A stretch of DNA of 50,010 nucleotides from an uncultured Prochlorococcus sp. (GTDB lineage Bacteria; Cyanobacteriota; Cyanobacteriia; PCC-6307; Cyanobiaceae), in assembly GCA_902558895.1 (NCBI GenBank), contig CACEFS010000006.1, forward strand, positions 1-50,010, written 5' to 3'. Positions within the stretch are counted from its first letter, which is position 1. Each line of letters starts with the position of its first letter. The translations under genes were made by a program, and so were the position numbers. The notes beneath the pieces were generated by a model. It ran no database searches. It was not told the DNA's origin and saw only the letters and a list, made by a program, of their open reading frames with translations. Of this stretch, positions 25,662-34,001 are shown one piece after another.

Positions 25662-27047
25662 ATGGCTGAAGATTTAATTAATAATAAAAATATATATTTC
25701 CCCTCATATTTAGGGACTAATGACAAATTGATTACTCTTCTCAATAGAGCAAGTCAAACTCTTTGTTACTGGTTCTCTAAGGCTGATAAAAATGGTCCTT
25801 TACCTTTTGATGAAAGTTTCAAGTGCATTATGCCTGCGGAAGATGGTAACTCTGAAGAAGATTTGTTTTCTGAGATCGAATCTCTTTTGAATAATTCATT
25901 TAATCCCGTTCATCCTGGCTCACTAGCTCACCTTGATCCCCCACCTTTAATCTTCTCTATTTTGGGAGATTTAATTGCTGCAGGTTTAAATAATAATCTT
26001 CTCGCTTACGAGTTATCTCCAAGTGTAACTTTGCTTGAGGAATCATTAGTTAAATGGTTTGCCAAGAAAATAGGGTTTAATGATTTCTCAGGAGGTATAG
26101 CTGCTAGCGGAGGTACATTAAGTAATTTGAATGCGCTCATAGCAGCTAGAAATAATGCTGGATTAGCTACAAATCCTAATTCTGTATTACTTGTTAGTGA
26201 GGATGCTCATTCGTCCTTCGTTAAATGTATAAAAGTAATGGGTCTTAATAATACTAATCTTGTCAGGATTAAAACTGATAATCAAGGTAGAATGGATATA
26301 AATGATCTCAGAAAGTCTATAAATAAATGTTCAATAGAAAATAAAAAAATATTTGCTATTGTTGCCACCCTTGGGACAACTGTAAGAGGAGCAATTGATC
26401 CTATTAAAGAAATAAGTGAAATCTGTAAACAAAGAAACATATGGTTACATATTGATGGTTCAATTGGAGGAGTTTTTGCTATAACTTCTATTCCAATAGA
26501 AGGTCTAAATAATATTAATCAGGCTAATTCGATAACGATAAATCCACAAAAAATTATTGGCATCACAAAGACTTCATCTTTGTTATTGGTTTCAAACATG
26601 AGTACTTTAGAAAATACTTTTAATACTGGACTGCCATATATATCATCTAAAGAAAATATTATAAATAGAGGAGAAATAGGCATACAAGGTTCTAGACCTG
26701 CAGAGGTTATCAAGCTATGGCTTGGGTTACGTTTTTTAGGTCTTAATGGAATTGAAAATATATTAAAATCATCAATTAAAAGAAAAGAATTTTTTATAAA
26801 AAATATTAGTAAAAATAAATTTGATATATATTCAGGCCCTCTTCATATTGTCACATTCTTACCAAAGAAACTTAAGCCAAAAGACTCTGATGAATGGACT
26901 CAAACTAAAGTTAATGAACTAATTAAAAATGATTTTATGCTTTCTAGACCAAAATTTAAAGGTAAATATTTTTTACGAGTTGTTATGGGAAATTATAATA
27001 CAAAAGAATCTCATATTGAAGAACTTTTGAGACTTTTAGATGCTTAA
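25662..27047 (+). CDS. group II PLP-dependent decarboxylase-like protein with altered active-site motif
   Basis: A 461-aa fold-type I PLP protein related to glutamate/diaminobutyrate/aromatic amino-acid decarboxylases. Visible are HPGSLAHLDPPP (about residues 84-95), GGIAASGGTLSNL, His183 in DAHSSF (stacks on PLP), Asp265 in HIDGSIGG (binds the pyridine nitrogen), and Lys297 in NPQKIIG (Schiff base). The residue before the lysine is Gln, where the family nearly always has His. The substrate is unknown. A 45-codon membrane peptide ORF follows after three bases. Confidence 0.85.
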   Translation: MAEDLINNKNIYFPSYLGTNDKLITLLNRASQTLCYWFSKADKNGPLPFDESFKCIMPAEDGNSEEDLFSEIESLLNNSFNPVHPGSLAHLDPPPLIFSILGDLIAAGLNNNLLAYELSPSVTLLEESLVKWFAKKIGFNDFSGGIAASGGTLSNLNALIAARNNAGLATNPNSVLLVSEDAHSSFVKCIKVMGLNNTNLVRIKTDNQGRMDINDLRKSINKCSIENKKIFAIVATLGTTVRGAIDPIKEISEICKQRNIWLHIDGSIGGVFAITSIPIEGLNNINQANSITINPQKIIGITKTSSLLLVSNMSTLENTFNTGLPYISSKENIINRGEIGIQGSRPAEVIKLWLGLRFLGLNGIENILKSSIKRKEFFIKNISKNKFDIYSGPLHIVTFLPKKLKPKDSDEWTQTKVNELIKNDFMLSRPKFKGKYFLRVVMGNYNTKESHIEELLRLLDA

Positions 27048-27050
27048 CTT

Positions 27051-27188
27051 ATGAATATGGGTAGACCAAAATTTATTGCAATAGTAACAGGATTTATATC
27101 TATAGCTATTTGTATTGCTTATTTACTCTTAATTACTATCTTTGATTTCAGAACTTATTTAAATGATCAATTATCCAATTTTACATAG
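27051..27188 (+). CDS. 45-aa single-pass membrane protein (short ORF)
   Basis: ATG at 27051 to TAG at 27188 encodes 45 aa: a short basic start (MNMGRPK), one transmembrane helix (about residues 8-30), then a polar tail beginning FDFRTYLND. The pattern GRPKFIAIVTG-helix-DFR looks like a conserved small cyanobacterial protein that I have seen without a function. It lies three bases after the PLP-decarboxylase gene and overlaps the convergent GTPase gene's end by eight bases. A second Met at codon 3 could also be the start. Confidence 0.65.
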   Translation: MNMGRPKFIAIVTGFISIAICIAYLLLITIFDFRTYLNDQLSNFT

Positions 27189-28671
27189 TATGTGGAGGCA
27201 AACTTTTATTTGATTTAAAGTACTTTTTCATTTCAATTTTTGAAATAGCTTCTTTTACGAACTTTTGTAAAATCTCTTCTCTCTTACTTATTCTATAGAT
27301 CTTATCAACTACTTCTTGGATTCCTTCATCTCCCCAATTTTGCCCATTTTTAAAATATTCAATCAAACTTAGTCCTACTATTCTTATTAACCAGCCTGCT
27401 GTAACTGATTGTATAGATTTAGATAATATTATTTTAGTTAAGCTCGTAGCTAAAACCGGAGAAATAATGGCGAGACCCCCTTTTAATATTCCTTGTTTAG
27501 CCAATGCGCTTAGCAATGAAGTCGCTAAATCTTTTGCATCTTTTTTTGTAATCTTTATTTCATATATTTTTGATAATTCCATTATCATTTGAAGGTTTAC
27601 GGAGGTAGTAGTAAGGAAATCAACAGCTGGTAGTGGATTAACTAGTATTACTCCTCCTGTTATCCACATATATTTATTAATCACTTTATTTGCCCTTAAA
27701 TATCTTTGTTCTTGCAGGAAATTTTTACTTTTAATACCTAACTTATTTGAGCGCAAAAGAATATTATCCGCCAATAACTCTTCACCATTATTATCGAGCG
27801 TTTCTATTATTTCTCTAAATAAACTTCCTACATCTGGAACTAAATTTAAATTATCTGATTTTATATAGGGTGAATGTTGAGGCACTGCAATTGTTTGAAC
27901 AACTGAAATTTTATTTTTTTTTGCGGAAGTAATAGAAATTATATTTTCTTTTATGAGGTTATTTTCATCTCTAGACCTCAAATCACATTTATTTAGAACT
28001 ATTATTATTTTTTTTCTTAATTTCAATAATTCTTTGATTAGATAGTTTTCGTATTTATTTATGTCCTGATCTAACACAAAAAGAACTAAGTCGGAATTTG
28101 ATGCTTGAATAATTGTTGCTTTTTCTCTTTCTTCTCCTAATTTAGATGGTTCGAATAAACCCGGAGTATCCACTATATTAATGTTTCTTTTTAAGATTGG
28201 GATACGAATTTTATAGCTATTAATTTGCTTTGTTGTACCTATTTTTGCGGAAGTTTGACCGACAATATTTTTCAATAAAGATCTTGCTATAGATGTTTTT
28301 CCTGAGGAACCTGCTCCAAAAAGAGTAACTTTATAATCTCCTGTTTTTAATTGGGACTCTAGTTTATTTTTTTGGTAATTTAACAATTCAACTTTTACTT
28401 TATCGTTAATTTTTTTATTAATTTTCTCTAGCCCTTCCAAACTTATCTTGGCAGCACCATATGTATTTTTGAATGAAAGTGTATTTTTTTTATTTTTATA
28501 TATAACTTTATAAACTATTTTTTTAAATAATTTTTTATCAATAAGATAAAAGATACAAATAATTATTATTAAAAAAATAAGTGTATTAATATTTACTAAT
28601 CTTATAAATATCGAAAATAAAATATATAGAAATAATATTAATACGATATACTTTAATTTCAAGTAATTCAT
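27181..28671 (-). CDS. membrane-anchored GTPase with C-terminal DUF697-like domain
   Basis: A 496-aa protein from the ATG at 28671. Two hydrophobic segments lie near the N-terminus (about residues 5-45). A GTPase domain follows, with Walker A GAGSSGKTS (about residues 119-127), G3 DTPGL and G4 NKCD. The C-terminal region (about residues 335-460) has NPLPAVDFLTTTSVN and a helical DUF697/YcjF-like pattern. Such proteins are linked to membrane processes but lack a settled role. A longer start at 28740 would overlap lspA by 68 bases; the chosen start leaves one base. Confidence 0.82.
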   Translation of the reverse strand: MNYLKLKYIVLILFLYILFSIFIRLVNINTLIFLIIIICIFYLIDKKLFKKIVYKVIYKNKKNTLSFKNTYGAAKISLEGLEKINKKINDKVKVELLNYQKNKLESQLKTGDYKVTLFGAGSSGKTSIARSLLKNIVGQTSAKIGTTKQINSYKIRIPILKRNINIVDTPGLFEPSKLGEEREKATIIQASNSDLVLFVLDQDINKYENYLIKELLKLRKKIIIVLNKCDLRSRDENNLIKENIISITSAKKNKISVVQTIAVPQHSPYIKSDNLNLVPDVGSLFREIIETLDNNGEELLADNILLRSNKLGIKSKNFLQEQRYLRANKVINKYMWITGGVILVNPLPAVDFLTTTSVNLQMIMELSKIYEIKITKKDAKDLATSLLSALAKQGILKGGLAIISPVLATSLTKIILSKSIQSVTAGWLIRIVGLSLIEYFKNGQNWGDEGIQEVVDKIYRISKREEILQKFVKEAISKIEMKKYFKSNKSLPPHTM

Positions 28672-28672
28672 A

Positions 28673-29131
28673 TTATCGATTATTTTTAAAAATGTTATAC
28701 AGTAAAAAAATGAAACCAATATTAATAGAAATATCAGCAATATTAAATACTGGAAAATTTATAATATTTAAATTTATAAAATCAACCACAAAACCCTTAT
28801 ATATCCTATCTACGCCATTACCAATAGTTCCCCCAAGAATAAAGCTGTAAGAATATAGATCGAGTGAATTTAAAGTATTTTTCCTAAATATTAAATAAAT
28901 AAGTAATATTGAAAACAAGATACTTATTAAAGATAAAAATATTCTACTACCACTAAATATGTTAAATGCGGCCCCGTAATTTTTTATAAAGTCTAATTTG
29001 AATAAAAGAAAATCTTTATTAATAAATAATTTTTTGTTATAAAAAATTAAATATTTTGTAAATTGATCTATTAGAACAATAAAAATACTTAATGATAAAA
29101 AATATATTTTTGTTTGTATTTTTTTAATCAT
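28673..29131 (-). CDS. lspA: lipoprotein signal peptidase (signal peptidase II)
   Basis: Cleaves signal peptides of diacylglyceryl-modified prolipoproteins in the plasma membrane. The 152-aa protein has four hydrophobic segments and the two catalytic aspartate motifs GNGVDRIYKGFVVDFI and FNIADISINIG. The N-terminal FIVLIDQFTKYL segment also fits. It has an ATG start that overlaps the stop of bioY by one base, and the GTPase gene follows at once, so the three form a tight minus-strand cluster. Confidence 0.95.
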   Translation of the reverse strand: MIKKIQTKIYFLSLSIFIVLIDQFTKYLIFYNKKLFINKDFLLFKLDFIKNYGAAFNIFSGSRIFLSLISILFSILLIYLIFRKNTLNSLDLYSYSFILGGTIGNGVDRIYKGFVVDFINLNIINFPVFNIADISINIGFIFLLYNIFKNNR

Positions 29132-29700
29132 TATTTGCTACGCTTTAAACGTTCTAAAGTTTTAATAAGTAATGTAAGTGGAAAAAGCATTAAAAAATGA
29201 TATCCAATCTTACCTAATGAGTATTTTCCTAAATTATATAAAAATAAATTAAATTGACTGTAGAAAATTAGTTGTACGAAGTTGTAAAATATTCCAGTTA
29301 AATGCATAGCACCTATAGCTATAAATCCATTTTTTAAAAAGTTTCCAACGTTTATTTTATTTCTATTATTTAAATTATCAATTATTTTTATTAATGGATA
29401 TAAACCTAGTAAATATCCAAAACTTGGAGTTAGCAAATAACCTATTGAACCTCCTTGATGAAAGACAGGAAATATAAATAATCCCAAAATTAAATATATA
29501 GAAAATGCTCTGAAAACTACTTTTTTATGAAATATAAGTGTTAATAAAATTATGGTTGGAATTTGCCATGTGATAGGCAATTCAAAGTTATTACTAGATT
29601 TATAGATAAAAGGTAGTGGTATATAAACAGGCAACATTGATGTTATTACTAATAATTGAAGACTCAACAGTATCTCAATTAATTTAAAAAAATTGAGCAT
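29131..29700 (-). CDS. bioY: biotin transporter substrate-binding (S) component BioY
   Basis: A 189-aa membrane protein with about six helices and the BioY signatures LPITWQIPTIILLTL, YLILGLFIFPVF and GSIGYLLTPSFGYLLG. BioY binds biotin and either works with an ECF energising module or alone. No ECF ATPase genes (ecfA, ecfT) are in this window. It has an ATG start. It precedes lspA with a one-base overlap and follows the MacB-like permease gene after 15 bases on the same strand. Confidence 0.87.
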   Translation of the reverse strand: MLNFFKLIEILLSLQLLVITSMLPVYIPLPFIYKSSNNFELPITWQIPTIILLTLIFHKKVVFRAFSIYLILGLFIFPVFHQGGSIGYLLTPSFGYLLGLYPLIKIIDNLNNRNKINVGNFLKNGFIAIGAMHLTGIFYNFVQLIFYSQFNLFLYNLGKYSLGKIGYHFLMLFPLTLLIKTLERLKRSK

Positions 29701-29715
29701 TATTCTAAATTCTAT

Positions 29716-30948
29716 TTATAAACTTCTCAATGCAACAATTGGATCTAGTTTAGAAGCTCTTTTTGCAGGTAAAACTCCAAAGATTAAACCTATTGATCCT
29801 GAAATGATCATGGTGGAAAAAGTAGTTGTAATTCCTACTGATGCAGGAAGTGGTGTTATCAGAGATAAAAGAAAAACACCTGATAATCCCGTTGTTGTTC
29901 CAATTAATCCTCCAATTGTAGATAAAATCAATGCCTCAATTAAAAATTGAATTAATATATCTGACTGTTTAGCTCCTATCGCTTTTCTAAGTCCAATCTC
30001 TTCAGTCCTTTCGCTTACAGAAACGAGCATAATATTCATGATTCCTATGCCTCCAACCACTAAAGAAACTGCCCCAATACCAGCCAATAGAAACGTTAGT
30101 CCACTTGTTATATTTGTTACTATATTCAATGCATCTTCTTGTGATCTTACAGCAAAGTCATCATCTCTGATTATTTTATGTCTTTGCCTTAATAAGTTAG
30201 TAATCTGAAATTTAGCAGCACTAGTTGCATTTTTATTTATCGCTTCAACACTAATGAAGCTTAAACTCACTCCATATGTCGGATCCTTCCCTGTAATCCG
30301 ATTGACCATTGTTGTTAATGGAATATAAGCATTTTTATCTTGATTACTTCCAAATACAGCACCTTTTGGTTTTAATATTCCGATAATTTCATAAGTGTGG
30401 TCTTTAATTCTGATTTTTTTTCCAAGTGATGACGATTTATCTTTGAAAAATTCGTTTTTAAGATCAGGACCTATAACAACATAACTTCTTGCACTATTAA
30501 CATCACTTTTTGATAAAAATCTACCCTTATCTACTTCAAAGCTTCTTACTTCAAGAAATTCAGGAGTAACTCCAGCAATTGATATATTTAAACTTTTAGA
30601 ATTTGATTGCACTATTTCGTTAGCAGAGATTTGAGGCGCTACTTTTTTAACTGTTGGTACTTGATTGCTTATTGCTACTGCATCTTCTAGAACTAGGTTT
30701 TTTGGGAATGAAATACCTCTTCTTCTTGTGTCATTATTTCCGGGAACAATGAATAAAACATTGGCACCTAAATTACTTAATTGGTTTTTTGCTAATGTTT
30801 GAGCACCTCTACCAAGTCCAACAAGCGTAATAACAGACGCATTTCCTATAATTATCCCCAGCATTGTTAACGAACTTCTCAATTTGTTCGAAACAAGAGT
30901 TTTTGTGGCCATGCCTAAGGCTTCTTTTATTGATATATTCCTAGACAT
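29716..30948 (-). CDS. ABC transporter permease of the MacB/FtsX type
   Basis: A 410-aa protein with an N-terminal helix in SSLTMLGIIIGNASVITLVGLGRGAQ, a large extracytoplasmic MacB core domain (about residues 50-250), and a C-terminal FtsX unit of three helices. That unit includes SLVVGGIGIMNIMLVSV and the loop SERTEEIGLRKAIGAKQSDI. It lacks the ATPase, so a separate MacB-type ATP-binding protein must supply it; none is nearby. Its start overlaps the pyruvate kinase stop by eight bases. The substrate is unknown (peptide, lipid or antibiotic export). Confidence 0.88.
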   Translation of the reverse strand: MSRNISIKEALGMATKTLVSNKLRSSLTMLGIIIGNASVITLVGLGRGAQTLAKNQLSNLGANVLFIVPGNNDTRRRGISFPKNLVLEDAVAISNQVPTVKKVAPQISANEIVQSNSKSLNISIAGVTPEFLEVRSFEVDKGRFLSKSDVNSARSYVVIGPDLKNEFFKDKSSSLGKKIRIKDHTYEIIGILKPKGAVFGSNQDKNAYIPLTTMVNRITGKDPTYGVSLSFISVEAINKNATSAAKFQITNLLRQRHKIIRDDDFAVRSQEDALNIVTNITSGLTFLLAGIGAVSLVVGGIGIMNIMLVSVSERTEEIGLRKAIGAKQSDILIQFLIEALILSTIGGLIGTTTGLSGVFLLSLITPLPASVGITTTFSTMIISGSIGLIFGVLPAKRASKLDPIVALRSL

Positions 30949-32731
30949 ATTTATATTTATCTATTGCATCATCATCTTCAATTTGTCCCATGTATATAAC
31001 ACCTTCATTAAGCTGGAGTGTAATAAGGTCGCCATTACTGATTTGATTATTATCCATTTTTTCTAAATTACAAATTGTAGAAATCTTTTTATTATTTTTG
31101 TTAAACAAAGCATAAACATCATTTACATTTTGGTTCGTAACAATACCTGCAATATTTTTACTCAGTGGAATATTTTTCATTAATTCCTTCGGAACAAATA
31201 ATATTTCTCCTGGGCAAATTAAGGATATATCAAGATTATTTTTAATTATTCTTGCTTTACCCGTGACACCGATTTCCCCTATTGAAATACCTCTTGATAC
31301 AATCTTTCTTACTAAACCGACTTTTATTAGATCTGTAGAGCCGCTAATGCCAGTTAATGTACCTGCAGTTTGAACTACTAAATCTCCTTGATTTAGGATC
31401 CCCATCTCCTGAGCAATTTGCATAGCTAAACTAAAAGTTTTTGCTGTTCTTTCGTCATTTTTAACTACTATTGGAGTAACTCCCCAAACAAGTTGCAATC
31501 TTCTCGCTACACTTCTCTCTGTAGTAGTGGCCAAGATAGGTGTTGGTGGTCTGAACTTACTTACATTTCGAGCGGTAGAACCTGATTTTGTTAAAGGGAT
31601 TATAGCTCCTGCATCAAGTTGTCTAGCTATATTGCTTACCGCTGCACTAATCGCATTTGGGATAGTACTGGGTAAGTGGCTCTCAATAGCTTTAAGTGGA
31701 TAATCTCTTTCAATTCTTCTTGCTATGGTTGCCATCGTTTCAACTGCCTCTACAGGATAATCTCCAACTGCAGTTTCGTTTGAAAGCATTACAGCATCTG
31801 TACCATCCAAAATTGCATTTGCAACATCACTAACTTCGGCCCTAGTTGGTCTTGGATTAGAAGCCATAGAATCAAGCATTTGAGTCGCTGTAATTATTGG
31901 GATACCTAATGAATTAGCTTTTCTTATCAATTCCTTTTGTAAAAGAGGAACTTCTTCAGCAGGCATTTCTACTCCCAAATCACCCCTAGCAACCATAACC
32001 CCATCACATAAGGGTAATACTGTATCGATTTGATCAATTGCTTCAAATTTTTCGATTTTTGCGACTACAGGAGTTGAATGCCCATTTTTGTTTATTAAAT
32101 CTTTTATCTCATTTATATCGGATGGATTTCTTACGAAACTTAGCGCTATCCAATCAACTCCTTCAGATAAACCGAACTTCAAATCCTTTTTATCTTTTTC
32201 TGTTAATGCTTTTACTGATAATTGAACATCTGGAAAATTAACACCTTTATTGTTTGAAAGAACTCCTCCTACAGTTACAATGCACTCCAAATTGTTAGCA
32301 TTAGTATCAACTTTTTCTACAATCATTTCTATTTTCCCATCATCTAAAAGTATTCTTTTCCCTTCGCTAACCTCTTGAGAAAGTTTGTCGTAGGTAACAT
32401 TTGCAATAGTATTTGTACATTCGACTTCATTTGAGGTCAGTGTGAATTTATCGCCTTTTTTAACTTTTACTGGCCCATCTTTAAAGCGCCCTAATCGTAT
32501 TTTAGGTCCTTGAAGATCTTGCAAGATTCCAATATCTATATCTAATTTTTTTGATACTCCCCTTATGGTTTTTATTCTCTCAGCATGATCTTTATGATCT
32601 CCATGTGAGAAATTTAATCTGAATGTTGTTACTCCAGCTTTAATTAAATTTGTAATTATCTCTTCAGATTGAGTTGCAGGGCCAATAGTTGCTACTATTT
32701 TTGTTCTTCTTTTTAAATCAATATTCGACAT
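30941..32731 (-). CDS. pyk: pyruvate kinase with C-terminal PEP-utiliser-like domain lacking its histidine
   Basis: Converts PEP and ADP to pyruvate and ATP. The 596-aa protein has RRTKIVATIGPAT at the start, RLNFSHGDHKDH, the signature MVARGDLGVEMPAEEVP and the ATQMLDSM loop. The C-terminal 112 residues (from about 485, GEIGVTGKARII) resemble the swivelling PEP-utiliser phosphohistidine domain found on some long bacterial pyruvate kinases. The region expected to carry the phosphohistidine motif reads IVTNQNVNDVYALF and has no histidine. It has an ATG start and is divergent from the MazG-like gene. Confidence 0.95.
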   Translation of the reverse strand: MSNIDLKRRTKIVATIGPATQSEEIITNLIKAGVTTFRLNFSHGDHKDHAERIKTIRGVSKKLDIDIGILQDLQGPKIRLGRFKDGPVKVKKGDKFTLTSNEVECTNTIANVTYDKLSQEVSEGKRILLDDGKIEMIVEKVDTNANNLECIVTVGGVLSNNKGVNFPDVQLSVKALTEKDKKDLKFGLSEGVDWIALSFVRNPSDINEIKDLINKNGHSTPVVAKIEKFEAIDQIDTVLPLCDGVMVARGDLGVEMPAEEVPLLQKELIRKANSLGIPIITATQMLDSMASNPRPTRAEVSDVANAILDGTDAVMLSNETAVGDYPVEAVETMATIARRIERDYPLKAIESHLPSTIPNAISAAVSNIARQLDAGAIIPLTKSGSTARNVSKFRPPTPILATTTERSVARRLQLVWGVTPIVVKNDERTAKTFSLAMQIAQEMGILNQGDLVVQTAGTLTGISGSTDLIKVGLVRKIVSRGISIGEIGVTGKARIIKNNLDISLICPGEILFVPKELMKNIPLSKNIAGIVTNQNVNDVYALFNKNNKKISTICNLEKMDNNQISNGDLITLQLNEGVIYMGQIEDDDAIDKYKYV

Positions 32732-32792
32732 ATATAGATAATATTGCTAGATATAAATAAATTTACCATACCCAAAGTTAGTTATTTAAGTC

Positions 32793-33122
32793 ATGGATTT
32801 TAAAACTTATCAGAAAAAAGCGAGAGAAACAGCACAATATCCCGATTTAGGCTCAAATAATATTTATCCAACTCTTGGTTTAGTTGGAGAGGCTGGTGAG
32901 GTGGCAGAAAAAGTTAAAAAGGTTATAAGGGATCAAAATGGAATTTTTGATAACGAATCAAAATTAGGTATTAAAAAAGAGTTAGGAGATGTTTTGTGGT
33001 ACGTATCAAATCTTTGCACAGAATTAGATTTCAATTTAGAGGATGTTGCATTACAAAACCTGGAAAAATTAAAATTAAGAGCTGCTAATGGGAAGATAAG
33101 AGGGTCTGGAGATGATAGATAA
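32793..33122 (+). CDS. MazG-like nucleotide pyrophosphohydrolase
   Basis: A 109-aa all-alpha NTP pyrophosphatase domain. The metal-binding pattern is seen in LVGEAGEVAEKVKKVI (about residues 29-44) and KKELGDVLWYVSNL (about residues 65-78), with the Glu/Asp residues of the EExxE-12-ExxD type. Such enzymes hydrolyse non-canonical or excess NTPs. A single domain of this size resembles the short MazG-like family rather than full MazG. It has an ATG start and is convergent with the YggT gene, two bases apart. Confidence 0.88.
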   Translation: MDFKTYQKKARETAQYPDLGSNNIYPTLGLVGEAGEVAEKVKKVIRDQNGIFDNESKLGIKKELGDVLWYVSNLCTELDFNLEDVALQNLEKLKLRAANGKIRGSGDDR

Positions 33123-33124
33123 AT

Positions 33125-33406
33125 TCAGCTATAACCTAAGCTTGCATACTGGAGATTTGAAATTAAATTTTGAATAACATTTAAAAGTAAAAAAGCTAAT
33201 AAAGATGAAATATCAAATCCTCCTATTGGAGGGATAATACCTCTAAAAATGTTTAAATAAGGATCTGTGATAGAAGTTAATGCAGATAAAACACCGTTAC
33301 TCCAATCAATACCTGGAAACCATGTAAGTAAAATTCTTATTATCAATATAAAAGAATAAATTGATAAAGTTTGGCCCAGAACTGCAAAAATCTCAGATAG
33401 CATCAT
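33125..33406 (-). CDS. YggT family membrane protein
   Basis: A 93-aa protein with two hydrophobic segments and the YggT signatures SIYSFILIIRILLTWFPG and DPYLNIFRGIIPPIGGFDISSLLAFL. In cyanobacteria and chloroplasts related proteins (YCF19/CCB3-like) are tied to membrane or cytochrome b6f maturation and cell or nucleoid organisation, so the role here is open. Two adjacent in-frame ATGs begin the gene, and either could be used. scpB lies upstream on the same strand. Confidence 0.88.
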   Translation of the reverse strand: MMLSEIFAVLGQTLSIYSFILIIRILLTWFPGIDWSNGVLSALTSITDPYLNIFRGIIPPIGGFDISSLLAFLLLNVIQNLISNLQYASLGYS

Positions 33407-33434
33407 CTTGTCGTAATTTAATATATCCTAACAT

Positions 33435-33983
33435 TTACTTATTATTGCTGCTTCCTATATTTGAGAGATATTCATTACTTACAGCAAAAGTTTGAAAAAA
33501 CTTTTCTGATAATGATAGCCAATATGATCTACCATCTTTTTGCTTCCGTTTGACGATAAATTTCTTTTCTAATAATTCTTTAATATGATCATAAGCACCT
33601 GAACCTCGAAGAAGTATAAGATCCGATTGCAGGATCTTTTTTTTGATCGCTATAGTTGCCAATGTTCTTAATTCTGATGTTTTTAAATCAGAAGGAAGTA
33701 AATCATCGACAAATTCATTAAGACTAGATTTTAGTTCGAGAGAAAAACTGTTATTAACTGCATTTAATTCAATAGCGGAGTTGGGATTAGAGTATTTATT
33801 TTTTAGATCTTTAATTGCATCACTTATTGAGTTTAAATCAGAATTAGTTATTTCTGAAAGATCCTTTTTTGTTATCGGTCTGCCTTTCAAATATAGAACA
33901 GCTTCAACTTTAGTAACTAGATCTATATTAGATATTGGCGTGGTATTTAGATCAGATTGATTGATTTTTATTACCGAAATCAT
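33435..33983 (-). CDS. scpB: segregation and condensation protein ScpB
   Basis: A 182-aa protein with paired winged-helix domains, matching the kleisin-interacting subunit of the SMC-ScpA-ScpB condensin. Landmarks are VEAVLYLKGRPITKKDLSEI at the start of the first domain, ELRTLATIAIKKKILQSDL in the second, and VKRKQKDGRSYWLSLSEKFF near the end. The usual GKPILYRTTD-like segment appears in shortened form. It has an ATG start. It sits between ilvA and YggT on the minus strand. Confidence 0.88.
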   Translation of the reverse strand: MISVIKINQSDLNTTPISNIDLVTKVEAVLYLKGRPITKKDLSEITNSDLNSISDAIKDLKNKYSNPNSAIELNAVNNSFSLELKSSLNEFVDDLLPSDLKTSELRTLATIAIKKKILQSDLILLRGSGAYDHIKELLEKKFIVKRKQKDGRSYWLSLSEKFFQTFAVSNEYLSNIGSSNNK

Positions 33984-34001
33984 TCCTAATTTACCTTAAA
34001 T

